From Streptomyces profundus (lineage in GTDB: Bacteria; Actinomycetota; Actinomycetes; Streptomycetales; Streptomycetaceae), in the NCBI RefSeq assembly GCF_020740535.1, contig NZ_CP082362.1:7189501-7253500 (forward strand): DNA of 64,000 nt, given 5' to 3'. The notes beneath the pieces were generated by a model, which saw only the letters and a program-made list of their open reading frames with translations, was not told the DNA's origin and did not search any database. Position numbers and translations under genes: made by a program. This document shows positions 1 to 10,470 of this stretch, in pieces. Position 1 is the first letter of the stretch. Every line of letters starts with the position of its first letter.

Positions 1-2535
<2,535 letters not shown>

Positions 2536-2552
2536 CGAGCCTGGACGAGCCA

Positions 2553-2579
2553 CCCCGCCGCCCCAGCTGGCCGGCGGGG
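2553..2579. terminator. hairpin between convergent genes
   Basis: Perfect 8-bp GC stem (ccccgccg / cggcgggg) with an 11-nt loop, in the 46-bp gap between the convergent beta-galactosidase and aldehyde dehydrogenase. No T-tract, which is usual in actinomycetes. Inferred bidirectional terminator. Confidence 0.55.
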
Positions 2580-2581
2580 CC

Positions 2582-4018
2582 TCAGGCCGCGTCGATGGCC
2601 ATCACCACGGCCTTGGGCTCGGTGAAGAACTCCCGGCTGAAGTTGCCGCCCTCGCGCCCCACACCCGAGTCCCCGACGCCGCCGAAGGGGGCCCGCAGAT
2701 CGCGGACGAAGAAGCAGTTGGCCCACACCGTGCCGGCCTTCAGCGCGGCGGCGACGCGGTGCGCCCGGGAGAGGTTCTCCGTGAACACCATGGCGTTCAG
2801 CCCGTAGGGCGTCCCGTTGGCCGCGGCCACGGCCTCCGCCTCGGTGTCGAAGGGCGTGATCACCACGACCGGGCCGAAGATCTCCTCCCGGCAGACCCGG
2901 GCGGTGGGCGGCGCGTCGGTGATCACGGTGGGGCGCACCGTCCATCCGTCGCCGAGACCGCCGGTCGCCACCGTGCCGCCGTCCGCCGGCACCCCCTCCA
3001 GATAGGAGCGGACCTTCCGGAAGTGCTCCTCGGAGGCCAGCGGGCCGAGTTGGGTGGCCCGGTCCTTGGGGTCGCCGATGACGAGGGCCTCGGCGGCCTC
3101 GGTGAAGCGCGCCAGGAACTCGGCGTGGACCTCGCGCTGCACATAGAGCCGGCTGCCGGCCAGACAGACCTGGCCCGCGTTGCTGAAGATGGCCTTGATC
3201 GACCAGGCGACGGCCGACTCCAGATCCGCGTCGGCGAAGACCAGGTTGGCGCCCTTGCCGCCCAACTCCAGGCTGACCGGGGTCAGGTTGGCCGCGGCTG
3301 CCCTGGCGATGGCGCGCCCGGTGCCCGACTCGCCGGTGAACGTGATGCGGTCCACCCGGGGGTCGGTGGTCAACGCCTCGCCCGCCGATTCGGGGCCGAA
3401 GCCGTTGACCACGTTGAGCACGCCGGGCGGCATACCGGCCTCGACGGCCAGCCGGGCGAGGAGGGCGGCGGAGGCCGGGGTGTCCTCGGCGGGCTTGAGC
3501 ACCACCGTGTTGCCCCAGGCCAGCGCCGGGGCGATCTTCCAGGTCTCCAGCATCAGGGGGAAGTTCCACGGCGCGATCGCGGCGACCACACCGGCCGCCT
3601 CGAAGCGGCTGTAGGCGTGGTGGCCGCTGTCCATCGGCAGCGCGTCGCCCGCCGAGAGCCGGGCGTGGTCGGCGAAGAACCGGAAGTTCAGCGCCGAACG
3701 GGGCACGTCCTTGGCGGTGCTGTCCGCTATCGGCTTGCCCATGTCGGTGGTGTCGGCCATGGCCAGCTCGTCGCGGCGTTCGTCGATCAGGTCGGCGAGC
3801 CGGTGCAGGATCGCGCCGCGTTCGGCGAAGCCCATCCGGGGCCAGGGCCCCTCGTCGAACGCGCGGCGGGCCGCGCCCACGGCAGCGCCGGCCTCCTCGG
3901 CCCCGCCGAGCGCGACCTCGGCCCAGGGCTGCCGGGTCCAGGGGTCGACGGTGGGGAAGCGGGCACCGGAGCGCGACTCGGTCTCCCGGCCGTCAATGAG
4001 GTGTGGGATGAGATCCAT
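2582..4018 (-). CDS. aldehyde dehydrogenase, probably 2-hydroxymuconate-6-semialdehyde dehydrogenase
   Basis: 478 residues, full length for the NAD(P)-dependent ALDH superfamily. The general base Glu251 sits in the ELGGKG motif and the nucleophile Cys285 in GQVCLAG. The APWNFP oxyanion/NAD segment is near residue 150. It is the last gene of the cluster A operon, and its ATG at 4018 lies inside the 3' end of the tautomerase gene (26-nt overlap). The operon also encodes a ring-opening dioxygenase, a decarboxylase and 4-oxalocrotonate tautomerase, so the likely reaction is oxidation of 2-hydroxymuconate semialdehyde to 2-hydroxymuconate (XylG/DmpC/PraB role). The substrate is inferred from context. 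A 2-aminomuconate semialdehyde dehydrogenase would look the same at this level. Confidence 0.85.
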   Translation of the reverse strand: MDLIPHLIDGRETESRSGARFPTVDPWTRQPWAEVALGGAEEAGAAVGAARRAFDEGPWPRMGFAERGAILHRLADLIDERRDELAMADTTDMGKPIADSTAKDVPRSALNFRFFADHARLSAGDALPMDSGHHAYSRFEAAGVVAAIAPWNFPLMLETWKIAPALAWGNTVVLKPAEDTPASAALLARLAVEAGMPPGVLNVVNGFGPESAGEALTTDPRVDRITFTGESGTGRAIARAAAANLTPVSLELGGKGANLVFADADLESAVAWSIKAIFSNAGQVCLAGSRLYVQREVHAEFLARFTEAAEALVIGDPKDRATQLGPLASEEHFRKVRSYLEGVPADGGTVATGGLGDGWTVRPTVITDAPPTARVCREEIFGPVVVITPFDTEAEAVAAANGTPYGLNAMVFTENLSRAHRVAAALKAGTVWANCFFVRDLRAPFGGVGDSGVGREGGNFSREFFTEPKAVVMAIDAA

Positions 4019-4214
4019 GGTCCTTGTTTCTCTTTTCCTCGATGGTCACGTCTCCGGCGGCCCAGTGCGCGGCGGGCACTTCGCGGAGGATGACGCGGAC
4101 GGTGGCCCGTGGCGCGCCGATGGTCTCCTCGACCGCGTCGGTGACGCGGGTGATCAGGGCGCGGAGCTGCTCGGGGGGCCGGCCCTCAACGAGCGTCACT
4201 TCGACCAGGGGCAT
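3993..4214 (-). CDS. 4-oxalocrotonate tautomerase
   Basis: 73 residues; begins Met-Pro, so after Met removal Pro1 is the catalytic base of the tautomerase superfamily. Arg11 and Arg39 (mature numbering), known to be catalytic in 4-OT, are both present. The first 60 residues match the usual subunit length, and a charged tail follows (EEKRNKDHG). Role: interconverts 2-hydroxymuconate and 2-oxohex-3-enedioate (4-oxalocrotonate) in meta-cleavage pathways. Start and stop overlap the neighbouring genes by 29 and 26 nt, indicating tight translational coupling. Its presence argues that the pathway passes through a hydroxy- rather than only an amino-muconate. Confidence 0.88.
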   Translation of the reverse strand: MPLVEVTLVEGRPPEQLRALITRVTDAVEETIGAPRATVRVILREVPAAHWAAGDVTIEEKRNKDHGSHPTPH

Positions 4215-4851
4215 GGGTGTGGCTCCTCTCCGGTGCGCGCTCGTCGGCGGGCGGGGTGGCGCCGGCGAGGAGCGCCGCCGCCTCGTCGGTGGGGACGATC
4301 TCGGCGAAGACGGTGCCCATCAGGCGCAGGCTGGCCAGGTGCAGGTCCTCGAAGTAGCCCGCCACGGCGTCGCCGGCCACCACCGCGCGCAGATCGCGGA
4401 AGAAGGCGTCCCGGACGGTGGACTCGACACAGAAGTCCGTCCGCACGCCGGCCAGCACCAGGGTGCCGACGCCCAAGTCGCCGAGCAGCTCGTCCAGCGC
4501 GGTCCGGTGGAACGCGCTGAAGCGGGACTTGACCACCGTGTGGTCGCCGGGCGCCACGACCAGGCCGTCCAGCAAGGCGGCGCCCCAGGTGCCGCGGCGC
4601 AGTCCCGCCGAGCGCAGGAACGGGCTGCGTTCCGCGAGCAGGCCCACGCTGTCGTCGTCGGGCCACTCCATCCGCACCCAGATGACCGGTCGGCCGTGGG
4701 AACGGGCCGCCGCCGTCAGGGTGTTGACGCGCTCCACCAGTGCGTCGGGGTCGGTCACCCGCAGTCCGGCGGCGGCGAAGACACCCTCGGGATGGCAGTA
4801 GTCGTTCTGGATGTCGATCAGCAGCAGCGCGCTGTCCTGGCCGGTCGTCAT
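4186..4851 (-). CDS. isochorismatase-family (cysteine) hydrolase, cluster A
   Basis: 221 residues of the isochorismatase/nicotinamidase fold. The expected Asp-Lys-Cys triad is Asp13 (LLIDIQNDY), Lys108 (TVVKSRFSAF) and Cys141 (TDFCVEST). The ATG at 4851 overlaps the stop of the GntR gene by ATGA (4848-4851). Family members hydrolyse amides (nicotinamide, maleamate, N-carbamoylsarcosine) or the isochorismate vinyl ether. Position inside a ring-cleavage operon suggests it removes an amide or similar group from a pathway compound or from the imported substrate; the exact substrate cannot be read from sequence. A paralogue occupies the equivalent place in cluster B (25733-26404). Confidence 0.85.
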   Translation of the reverse strand: MTTGQDSALLLIDIQNDYCHPEGVFAAAGLRVTDPDALVERVNTLTAAARSHGRPVIWVRMEWPDDDSVGLLAERSPFLRSAGLRRGTWGAALLDGLVVAPGDHTVVKSRFSAFHRTALDELLGDLGVGTLVLAGVRTDFCVESTVRDAFFRDLRAVVAGDAVAGYFEDLHLASLRLMGTVFAEIVPTDEAAALLAGATPPADERAPERSHTHAPGRSDAR

Positions 4852-5561
4852 GTGGCCTCCCGGCGGGCGACGGTGAGTGCGGTGTGGGCGTTCTGCGCCG
4901 CTTCCAGCCGGGCGGCGTCGCCGGCGGCGATGGCCTCCACCAGCTCCCGGTGCACGGCGGGCCCCGCGGGGTTGCCGCAGGCCGGTTCGTCGGCGGTGAC
5001 CCCGCGCAGCCGGCTCTCCACGAACTCCAGCAGCGAGACATAGGTGTGCCGCAGGATCTGGTTGGGGGTGATCTCCGCGATCCGCAGGTGCAGCGCCCAG
5101 TTGGCGGTCAGATAGCCGGCGGCGGACAGCCCCTCGGCCGCCATCGCCTCGGCCAGCCGCCGCAGATCGGCCAGGTCGGCCTCGGTGCGGTGGCGCATCG
5201 CCTCCTGGGCCACCAGCGGCTCCAGGGTGTCGCGCACCACCAGGCAGTCCGACACCGAGACGGAGTCGCCGCTGAGTTCGAGCATCTTGCGCCCCAGGCG
5301 GACCAGGGCGGGCGGCGAGGCGACGAAGAGTCCGCCCTTCACCCCGGGGCGTACCGAGATGGTGCCTCGGGAGACCAGCAGCCGCACCGACTCGTTGAAG
5401 GTCGCGGCGGCCACGTCGAACTCGCGGCGCAGGTTCTCCTTGGTGCCGAGCCGGTGGCCGCTGGCGAGGGACTGCTCCGCGATGCGGGCCTCGATCCGTT
5501 TGGCGACCGCCTCCGCCCGGGAGGACCGGCGCAGCTCGTCCGTTGCTTCCTCGGTGCTCAT
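4848..5561 (-). CDS. GntR-family transcriptional regulator, FadR/FCD subfamily
   Basis: 237 residues. The N-terminal winged helix-turn-helix spans about residues 15-80, with the typical KENLRREFDVAAATFNESVR segment. An FCD effector domain follows (about 95-225), with the conserved helical Asp/His metal or ligand residues (VVRDTLEP, LHLRIAEI). It lies within the operon and shares ATGA overlaps with the amidohydrolase upstream and the hydrolase downstream. Members bind short palindromes and are usually released by pathway acids. Two near-identical 13-bp palindromes in cluster A (7934-7946 and 13458-13470) are the best candidates for its sites. Autoregulation through the operon promoter is inferred. 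Confidence 0.88.
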   Translation of the reverse strand: MSTEEATDELRRSSRAEAVAKRIEARIAEQSLASGHRLGTKENLRREFDVAAATFNESVRLLVSRGTISVRPGVKGGLFVASPPALVRLGRKMLELSGDSVSVSDCLVVRDTLEPLVAQEAMRHRTEADLADLRRLAEAMAAEGLSAAGYLTANWALHLRIAEITPNQILRHTYVSLLEFVESRLRGVTADEPACGNPAGPAVHRELVEAIAAGDAARLEAAQNAHTALTVARREAT

Positions 5562-6700
5562 GTCTGGGGTCCTTCGGCTGGAGGGGATGGGGCCGCCGCG
5601 AGACTAGCGAGCGTCTGACGGCCCGGCACATCCGCCGGTTCGGGGGCGGGGGAGGGGGCGGGGGAAAGCGCCAGGGCGGGCAGCAGCCTTGCCGCGTTGC
5701 CGCCCAGGATCGCGGCCTCCTCGCCGGGGCCGAGCCCCATCCGCCGCACCGTCTCCAGCGGCCGGTGGTCGACCAGGTCGAACGGTGTGTCGGTGCCCAG
5801 CAGCACGTTGCGCGCGGTCACGTCCTCCACCAGCCGGCCCAGCGCCCTGGTGTCGAACACGGCGGTGTCGTACAGCAGTCGGCGCAGGTAGTCGGTGGGC
5901 GGCCGGCTGACGACCCGCGCCACCGGCTTGCGGTGCCAGCCCAGGTCGAGACGGGCCCCGACGGCCGGGGCGCAGCCGCCGCCGTGGGCCAGGCACAGGG
6001 CGAGGTCGTGCCGGTCCAGGACGCCGCCGAAGATCAGCCGGGAGGCGGCCAGCGCCGTCTCCACCGGATAGCCCAGGAGCTGCACCAGGTGGTAGTCGGA
6101 GAGCCGGTCGCGGGCCGAGACCCGGCTGGGGTGCAGCAAGGTGAAGCAGCGGCGTTCGGCCAGGGCCCGCCACAGCTCCTCGTTGACCGGGTCGTCCAGT
6201 TCGCGCCGGCCGCCGAAGGTGCCCATGGTGGCGCCGGCCAGCCCGAGCACGTCCAGGCAGCGGGCCAGTTCGTCGGCGGCGCCCGCGATCCCGACCGGCA
6301 CGGTGGCCAGCCCCGAGAGCCTGCCGCCCGAGCCGGCGACGAACTCGGCCAGCGCGTCGTTGGAACGCCGGGTGATGTCGAGAACCAGCCGTTCGTCGTC
6401 CGACTCGGAGGCGAACAGGAACGGGGGAGCGGCGACCACCTGGTGGTCGACGCCGGAGGCCGTCAGCTGCGCCAGCCGCCGTTCCATGTCGTACTGCTCG
6501 GGGGCCAGCGGCACGGGGGCGCCCGGGGGCAGCCCGCACAGGGCCTGATCCAGTGTCAGGACGTGGTCCCCGATGCCCGACAGGTCGGCGAGCCCCTCCC
6601 GTTCCAGCTGGCGCAGGAAGGGCAGCGGCATGGCGTGGGTGTGGATGTCGACGACCGGCGCGGTGCCGGGTGTCGCCGCACCCGTCGAGCGGTCACTCAC
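5558..6700 (-). CDS. amidohydrolase-2 family decarboxylase (ACMSD-like)
   Basis: 380 residues. Metal ligands of the ACMSD group are visible: His20 and His22 (DIHTHAMP), His190 (FTLLHPS), His239 (LAHGGG) and Asp304 (GTDTPFD). ACMSD-family enzymes remove CO2 from ring-cleavage semialdehydes without oxidation. In this operon the likely substrate is 5-carboxy-2-hydroxymuconate-6-semialdehyde, formed by 2,3-cleavage of protocatechuate, giving 2-hydroxymuconate semialdehyde (PraH role). An amino analogue (ACMS) is the alternative. GTG start at 6700 overlaps the LigA-like gene by 8 nt; the stop overlaps the GntR start by ATGA. The C-terminus carries a Pro/Ala-rich tail of about 40 residues with no counterpart in the catalytic fold. 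Confidence 0.85.
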   Translation of the reverse strand: MSDRSTGAATPGTAPVVDIHTHAMPLPFLRQLEREGLADLSGIGDHVLTLDQALCGLPPGAPVPLAPEQYDMERRLAQLTASGVDHQVVAAPPFLFASESDDERLVLDITRRSNDALAEFVAGSGGRLSGLATVPVGIAGAADELARCLDVLGLAGATMGTFGGRRELDDPVNEELWRALAERRCFTLLHPSRVSARDRLSDYHLVQLLGYPVETALAASRLIFGGVLDRHDLALCLAHGGGCAPAVGARLDLGWHRKPVARVVSRPPTDYLRRLLYDTAVFDTRALGRLVEDVTARNVLLGTDTPFDLVDHRPLETVRRMGLGPGEEAAILGGNAARLLPALALSPAPSPAPEPADVPGRQTLASLAAAPSPPAEGPQT

Positions 6701-7022
6701 CTCGATCCGCCATGTACTTCTCGTACTCGTCCCCGAGCAGGGAGCGGATCAGGGCGGTGGCGGCCTCGGAGGTGCCGGCCTTCTCGCCGGTGCCGTAGAT
6801 CAGCCGGGCGAGTTGGGAGAGCAGGTAGGGGTGCAGGCCCAGCGCGTAGAGCCGCCGGAAGTCCCGGCCGGCTATCGCGGTGCGCTCCTCGTCGGTGAGC
6901 GGGTAGGCGGCCAGCACCTCCGCCTCCGACGTCTCGAAGCGGGTGCGCAGCTCACGGTCCCACTTCAGCTCCTGGACAAGGTCGTTGGTCCGCAGGAGCG
7001 GGTTGAAATGGTCGAGCGCCAT
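6693..7022 (-). CDS. LigA-like small subunit of extradiol ring-cleavage dioxygenase
   Basis: 109 residues, all-helical, matching the LigA superfamily (alpha subunit of protocatechuate 4,5-dioxygenase). The recognisable segment is RDFRRLYALGLHPYLLSQLA at about residues 53-72. The small subunit caps the active site of the LigB partner, encoded immediately upstream (7053-7901). A good ribosome site (GGAAGG) precedes the ATG. It overlaps the decarboxylase by 8 nt, fitting stoichiometric co-expression. Confidence 0.87.
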   Translation of the reverse strand: MALDHFNPLLRTNDLVQELKWDRELRTRFETSEAEVLAAYPLTDEERTAIAGRDFRRLYALGLHPYLLSQLARLIYGTGEKAGTSEAATALIRSLLGDEYEKYMADRGE

Positions 7023-7052
7023 GGGGTTCGTCCTTCCGGGTGAGAGCGGGCG

Positions 7053-7901
7053 TCAGGAGAGGTGCCACTGGACGGCGCCGACGCCGCAACGCCACTGGTC
7101 GACCGCCGCGTAGCCGAGGGAGGTGCAGGGGCGCGGGCCGATCGCGCCCATCACGACGATCCAGGAGAGGAGTTCGGCGGTGCCCCCGGAGCCGGCCTGC
7201 TCCATGCGGTCGAACGTGGCCTCGGCCAGCACCCGGGAGTGGTCCCCCGCCTCCATCAGATCGAGCCACCAGCGGTCGAACTTCTCGTCTATCTCCAGGT
7301 ATCGGGGGCCGCCCGGCTCGTGGCTGAGCCCGCCGGAGCCCAGCAGCCCCACCCGCAGGCCCTCGGGCAGCCGGGTGCGGATGGCGTCGCCGATGGCCTC
7401 GCCGAAGGTGTAGCAGGCCCGCTCGTCCGGGACGGGCGGCACCGTGCAGTTCTGGAGCACCGGGACGACGGCCACCCCGGTGGAGACCAGATCGGCCATC
7501 GCGGTCGGCACCGAGAGGTTGTCGTCGAACCTGAGGTTCGCCGTCTCGGCCCGGACGGCGAGCGGGCTGTCCCTGACCGCCTCGAACAGGGTGCCGGCGA
7601 CCTCGGGCGCGCCGGGCAGGGTGTAGTCGTCCACCCGCAGCCAGGGCTTGAACCACTCGTCGGGTCCTGTGTGTCGGGGCGCGAGGCCGAAGGTGAAGTC
7701 CGCGTAGTCGCTCACCTTCGCGTTGGCCACATGGTCGTTGCCGATGACGAGCAGCACATCCGTGCGCGAGGCGACGACCGCCTCGTGGATGGCGTCATAG
7801 GCCCGCCGGACGACGCGGCGGTCGGCTTCGGGGGCCTTGTCGAACCAGCCGGTGAGTCCGGGGGTGTGGCTCGCGGCCAGGGCCAGACTGATCTCTGCCA
7901 T
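7053..7901 (-). CDS. LigB-type class III extradiol dioxygenase, catalytic subunit
   Basis: 282 residues. His12 (ASHTPGL), His57 (GNDHV) and Glu243 (GTAELLSW) match the Fe(II) triad of LigB, and His194 (GLSHEPGG) matches its catalytic base. The enzyme opens a catechol-type ring next to the hydroxyls. With an ACMSD-like decarboxylase and hydroxymuconate enzymes in the same operon, protocatechuate 2,3-cleavage (PraA-like) is the favoured reaction. 4,5-cleavage would need different downstream enzymes, which are absent here; another substituted catechol or aminophenol is possible. First gene of its transcription unit; ATG with GGAGGAGAG ribosome site; a palindromic operator candidate lies 33-45 bp upstream. 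Confidence 0.87.
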   Translation of the reverse strand: MAEISLALAASHTPGLTGWFDKAPEADRRVVRRAYDAIHEAVVASRTDVLLVIGNDHVANAKVSDYADFTFGLAPRHTGPDEWFKPWLRVDDYTLPGAPEVAGTLFEAVRDSPLAVRAETANLRFDDNLSVPTAMADLVSTGVAVVPVLQNCTVPPVPDERACYTFGEAIGDAIRTRLPEGLRVGLLGSGGLSHEPGGPRYLEIDEKFDRWWLDLMEAGDHSRVLAEATFDRMEQAGSGGTAELLSWIVVMGAIGPRPCTSLGYAAVDQWRCGVGAVQWHLS

Positions 7902-7933
7902 CTCTCCTCCGCTGCTCCTGAGTTGAAAACCAG

Positions 7934-7946
7934 TGTAATGATTACA
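7934..7946. promoter_or_regulatory. candidate GntR operator upstream of ligB-like gene
   Basis: Perfect 13-bp palindrome TGTAATGATTACA in an AT-rich patch between the dioxygenase start (7901) and the creatininase stop (7977). Its reverse complement differs at one base from the site at 13458-13470. Form and length fit FCD-type GntR operators; the regulator is encoded in the same operon. Function inferred. Confidence 0.55.
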
Positions 7947-7976
7947 TTGATTGTAGGGGGTGGGTCGGGAATGCCG

Positions 7977-8843
7977 TCAGCCTCGGTGACCCTGGCTCCG
8001 CAACCGGGCCTCGATGGCGTCGGCCGCCAGCTCGGCGCCGGTCCGCAGGGTCTCCTGCCCCTCCTCCCGGCCGGCCGAGGCGGGATCGCCTAGGTAGCCG
8101 AGCGGGGTGGTGCGCCGCGCCTCGTCGTATCCGCGCCGCCACACGGCCAGTTGGTCGGGCCCAAGCCCGGTCGGGGCCAGCTGGGCCCGGACGTCCTCGC
8201 GGACGAGCCCTGGGTGCGCGTGCATCATCAGCGAGGTCTCCCACCGTCCGGCGTGCACGTCGACCTCCCCGGAACCGCTGGTGGGAGAGGGCGGCGGGGA
8301 GGCGTGCCGGGTCAGACAGGGATCGTCGGGATCCAGGCCGAGCCGCTCGGCCAACTCGGGCTCCAGCACGAAGCTGATGTCGATGCCCGAGCGCGCGCGC
8401 CCGGCCCGCACCCCCGCGTGCACCGTCCGGTTGTGCAGCGCGTCGCCGTGCCCGGAGAAGCAGAAGACATGCCCGAACCCGTCCCTCGCCATTCCCGCGA
8501 GGAGATCGGCCATCACCTGTTCCATCAGCTCGGGCCGGACCCCCCAGGACGCCGGGAAGCTGCCGGAGACCACGTTGACGCCCCAGTAGTAGGCGGGCAC
8601 GATCAGCGCCTCGACGTCCCGCTCGGCCAGCAGCCGTCTCACCTCGCGCAGCCGGGCGCTCGGCACATAGACGTCGGTGCCGGTCGGCAGGTGCGGCCCG
8701 TGCTGCTCGACCACCCCGAACGCCCACAGCAGGACGGCGCCCCGCCTGGCCGCCGCCTCCACCTCGTACCAGGTCAGCTCGGCCAGGGTGTCGGCGAGGA
8801 CATCCGGACGCGGCGCCGGCGCGCCGGCCGGCCCCGCGCTCAC
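7977..8843 (-). CDS. creatininase-family amidohydrolase
   Basis: 288 residues with the creatininase fold. Metal-binding motifs are VVEQHGPHLPTGTD (about residues 44-57), FSGHGDALHN (about 129-138) and HAGRWETS (about 197-204). The family splits cyclic or formyl amides (creatinine, formamidopyrimidines) or peptide bonds in mycofactocin maturation. Here the GTG start overlaps the importer ATPase stop (GTGA, 8840-8843) and the dioxygenase unit follows, so a role in opening or deacylating an imported nitrogen-containing substrate is plausible but unproven. No mycofactocin genes are nearby, which argues against an MftE role. Confidence 0.8.
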   Translation of the reverse strand: MSAGPAGAPAPRPDVLADTLAELTWYEVEAAARRGAVLLWAFGVVEQHGPHLPTGTDVYVPSARLREVRRLLAERDVEALIVPAYYWGVNVVSGSFPASWGVRPELMEQVMADLLAGMARDGFGHVFCFSGHGDALHNRTVHAGVRAGRARSGIDISFVLEPELAERLGLDPDDPCLTRHASPPPSPTSGSGEVDVHAGRWETSLMMHAHPGLVREDVRAQLAPTGLGPDQLAVWRRGYDEARRTTPLGYLGDPASAGREEGQETLRTGAELAADAIEARLRSQGHRG

Positions 8844-9685
8844 GCGCCGGCCCCTTCCGCCGCCGCCTCGGCGTGGAACGTCTTGGCACGCTGCACCTGG
8901 CCGTAGACCCGCGCGCGCAACTCGGTGAAGCGCGGCAGCGACCGGGTCGTCAGCTGCTCCCGCTCCTCGGGCAGGTCGACCACGACATCCTCCATGACCA
9001 CCGTCGGAGAGGCGGAGAGCACCAGGACCCGCTGCCCCAGATAGACGGCCTCGTCGATGTCATGGGTGACGAAGAGCACCGTCATGCCCAGCTCACGCCA
9101 CAACGACCGGGTCAGATCCTCCAGTTCGGCCCTGGTCTGGGCGTCGACCGCCGCGAACGGCTCGTCCATCAGCAGCACGGCCGGTTCGTAGGCGATGGCG
9201 CGGGCGATGGCCACCCGCTGCTGCATGCCGCCGGACAACTGCCAGGGATAGGCGTCCGGCACATCCCTCAGACCCACCGACTCCAGGGAGCGCGCCACCA
9301 GTTCGGCACGGCGGCCCCTGGCGACGCCCTTCTGCCGCAGTGGCAGATCGACGTTCCCCTCGACCGTCATCCAGGGGAAGAGGCTGCGCCCGTACTCCTG
9401 GAAGACGACCGCCATGTCCGGCGGCGGGCCCTGCACCGGCTGGCCGCCGAGCCGCACCTCGCCCGAGGTGGGCGCCAGCAGGCCGGCGACGCACTTCAGC
9501 AGCGTCGTCTTGCCGGCCCCCGAAGGGCCGACGATGCACGCCAGATCGCCGGCGCCGACCCGGAACGTCAGATCGCGCACGGCCTCGACGGTCCGGCCCG
9601 ACCCCTGGTAGATCTTCCGCACGGCCCGGACATCGAGCAGGCCGGATTCCGCGGTCGCGGCGGACGCGCTGTCGTTGCTGCTCAC
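8840..9685 (-). CDS. ABC transporter ATP-binding protein (nitrate/sulfonate/taurine type), cluster A
   Basis: 281 residues. Walker A GPSGAGKTT, Q-loop FQEYGRSLFPW, ABC signature LSGGMQQR, Walker B VLLMDEPF and the switch His in FVTHDIDEA are all present. The GTG start at 9685 is supported by GAGGAGAGAA and overlaps the permease stop by GTGA. It drives the importer formed with the two permeases and the lipoprotein encoded just upstream. Closest visible relative in the window is the cluster B ATPase (23098-23958), with which it shares long identical stretches, so the two importers are paralogues. Confidence 0.92.
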   Translation of the reverse strand: MSSNDSASAATAESGLLDVRAVRKIYQGSGRTVEAVRDLTFRVGAGDLACIVGPSGAGKTTLLKCVAGLLAPTSGEVRLGGQPVQGPPPDMAVVFQEYGRSLFPWMTVEGNVDLPLRQKGVARGRRAELVARSLESVGLRDVPDAYPWQLSGGMQQRVAIARAIAYEPAVLLMDEPFAAVDAQTRAELEDLTRSLWRELGMTVLFVTHDIDEAVYLGQRVLVLSASPTVVMEDVVVDLPEEREQLTTRSLPRFTELRARVYGQVQRAKTFHAEAAAEGAGA

Positions 9686-10470
9686 TTCTCTCCTCTTTGG
9701 GACTGGCGGAGGCCGCGGTGCCACCGCAGGACGCGGGACTCGAAAAGGCCGAAGAGCAGGGAGAGGCCGAACCCCAGCAGGCCGAGCAGGAGGATCCCGC
9801 TCCACATCTCGGGGATGGCGAAACTCCGCTGGAACTGGACGATGGCGAACCCGAGTCCGCTGGAGCTGGCGAACATCTCGCCGATCACCATCAGGATGAT
9901 CGAGATCGACAGCGCCTGCCGCATGCCCGCCACGATCTGCGGGCTGGCCGCGGGCAGCACCAGCCGTCGCAGCCTCGCCGGCCCCGCGAGCCCGTAGCAG
10001 CGGGCGGTGTCGGCGAGCACGTCGTCGATCGCCCGGACCCCCTCCACCGTGTTGAGCAGCACCGGCCAGACGGCTCCGGTGATGATCACCACGATCTTCA
10101 TGGTGTCGCCGATGCCGCTGAACAGCATCAGCACCGGGATCAACACCGGCGGCGGAACGGCGCGGAAGAACTCCAACACCGGTTCCAGCAGGGCCCGCAG
10201 TCGACGCCGGGAGCCCAGCAGCACACCGAGCCCCACACCGATGACCACCGCGCCCAGATAGCCGGCCAGCAGACGGCCCAGGCTGGGCAGGATGTCGTCC
10301 ACGAACCGGTCGGAGAACCAGGTCTCGCGGAACGCCGACAGGATCTCGTCCAGCGTCGGGTAGTAGAAGTTGGTGCTGCGGGCCGCGAGCAGCCACCACA
10401 GCCCGATCAGCACCGCCGGCAGCCCGAGTTGGAAGAGCAGCGCCTTGGCGCCGCCGCGCAGCGCTCTCAT
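9682..10470 (-). CDS. ABC transporter permease (SsuC/TauC type), cluster A, second permease
   Basis: 262 residues, about six membrane segments, with the EAA cytoplasmic loop around residues 160-180 (DTARCYGLAG). BPD_transp_1 family. ATG at 10470 overlaps the stop of the preceding permease by ATGA. Pairing of two different permease genes suggests a heterodimeric pore, unlike the homodimer usual for Ssu/Tau systems. Substrate inferred to be the aromatic or conjugated precursor of the pathway. Confidence 0.9.
   Translation of the reverse strand: MRALRGGAKALLFQLGLPAVLIGLWWLLAARSTNFYYPTLDEILSAFRETWFSDRFVDDILPSLGRLLAGYLGAVVIGVGLGVLLGSRRRLRALLEPVLEFFRAVPPPVLIPVLMLFSGIGDTMKIVVIITGAVWPVLLNTVEGVRAIDDVLADTARCYGLAGPARLRRLVLPAASPQIVAGMRQALSISIILMVIGEMFASSSGLGFAIVQFQRSFAIPEMWSGILLLGLLGFGLSLLFGLFESRVLRWHRGLRQSQRGEK

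Noticed and set aside
4186..5631. Apparent 481-residue fusion protein ending in the isochorismatase-fold hydrolase
   Set aside because: The first 260 residues are an alternative frame of the GntR gene; the hydrolase has its own ATG at 4851 in an ATGA overlap.
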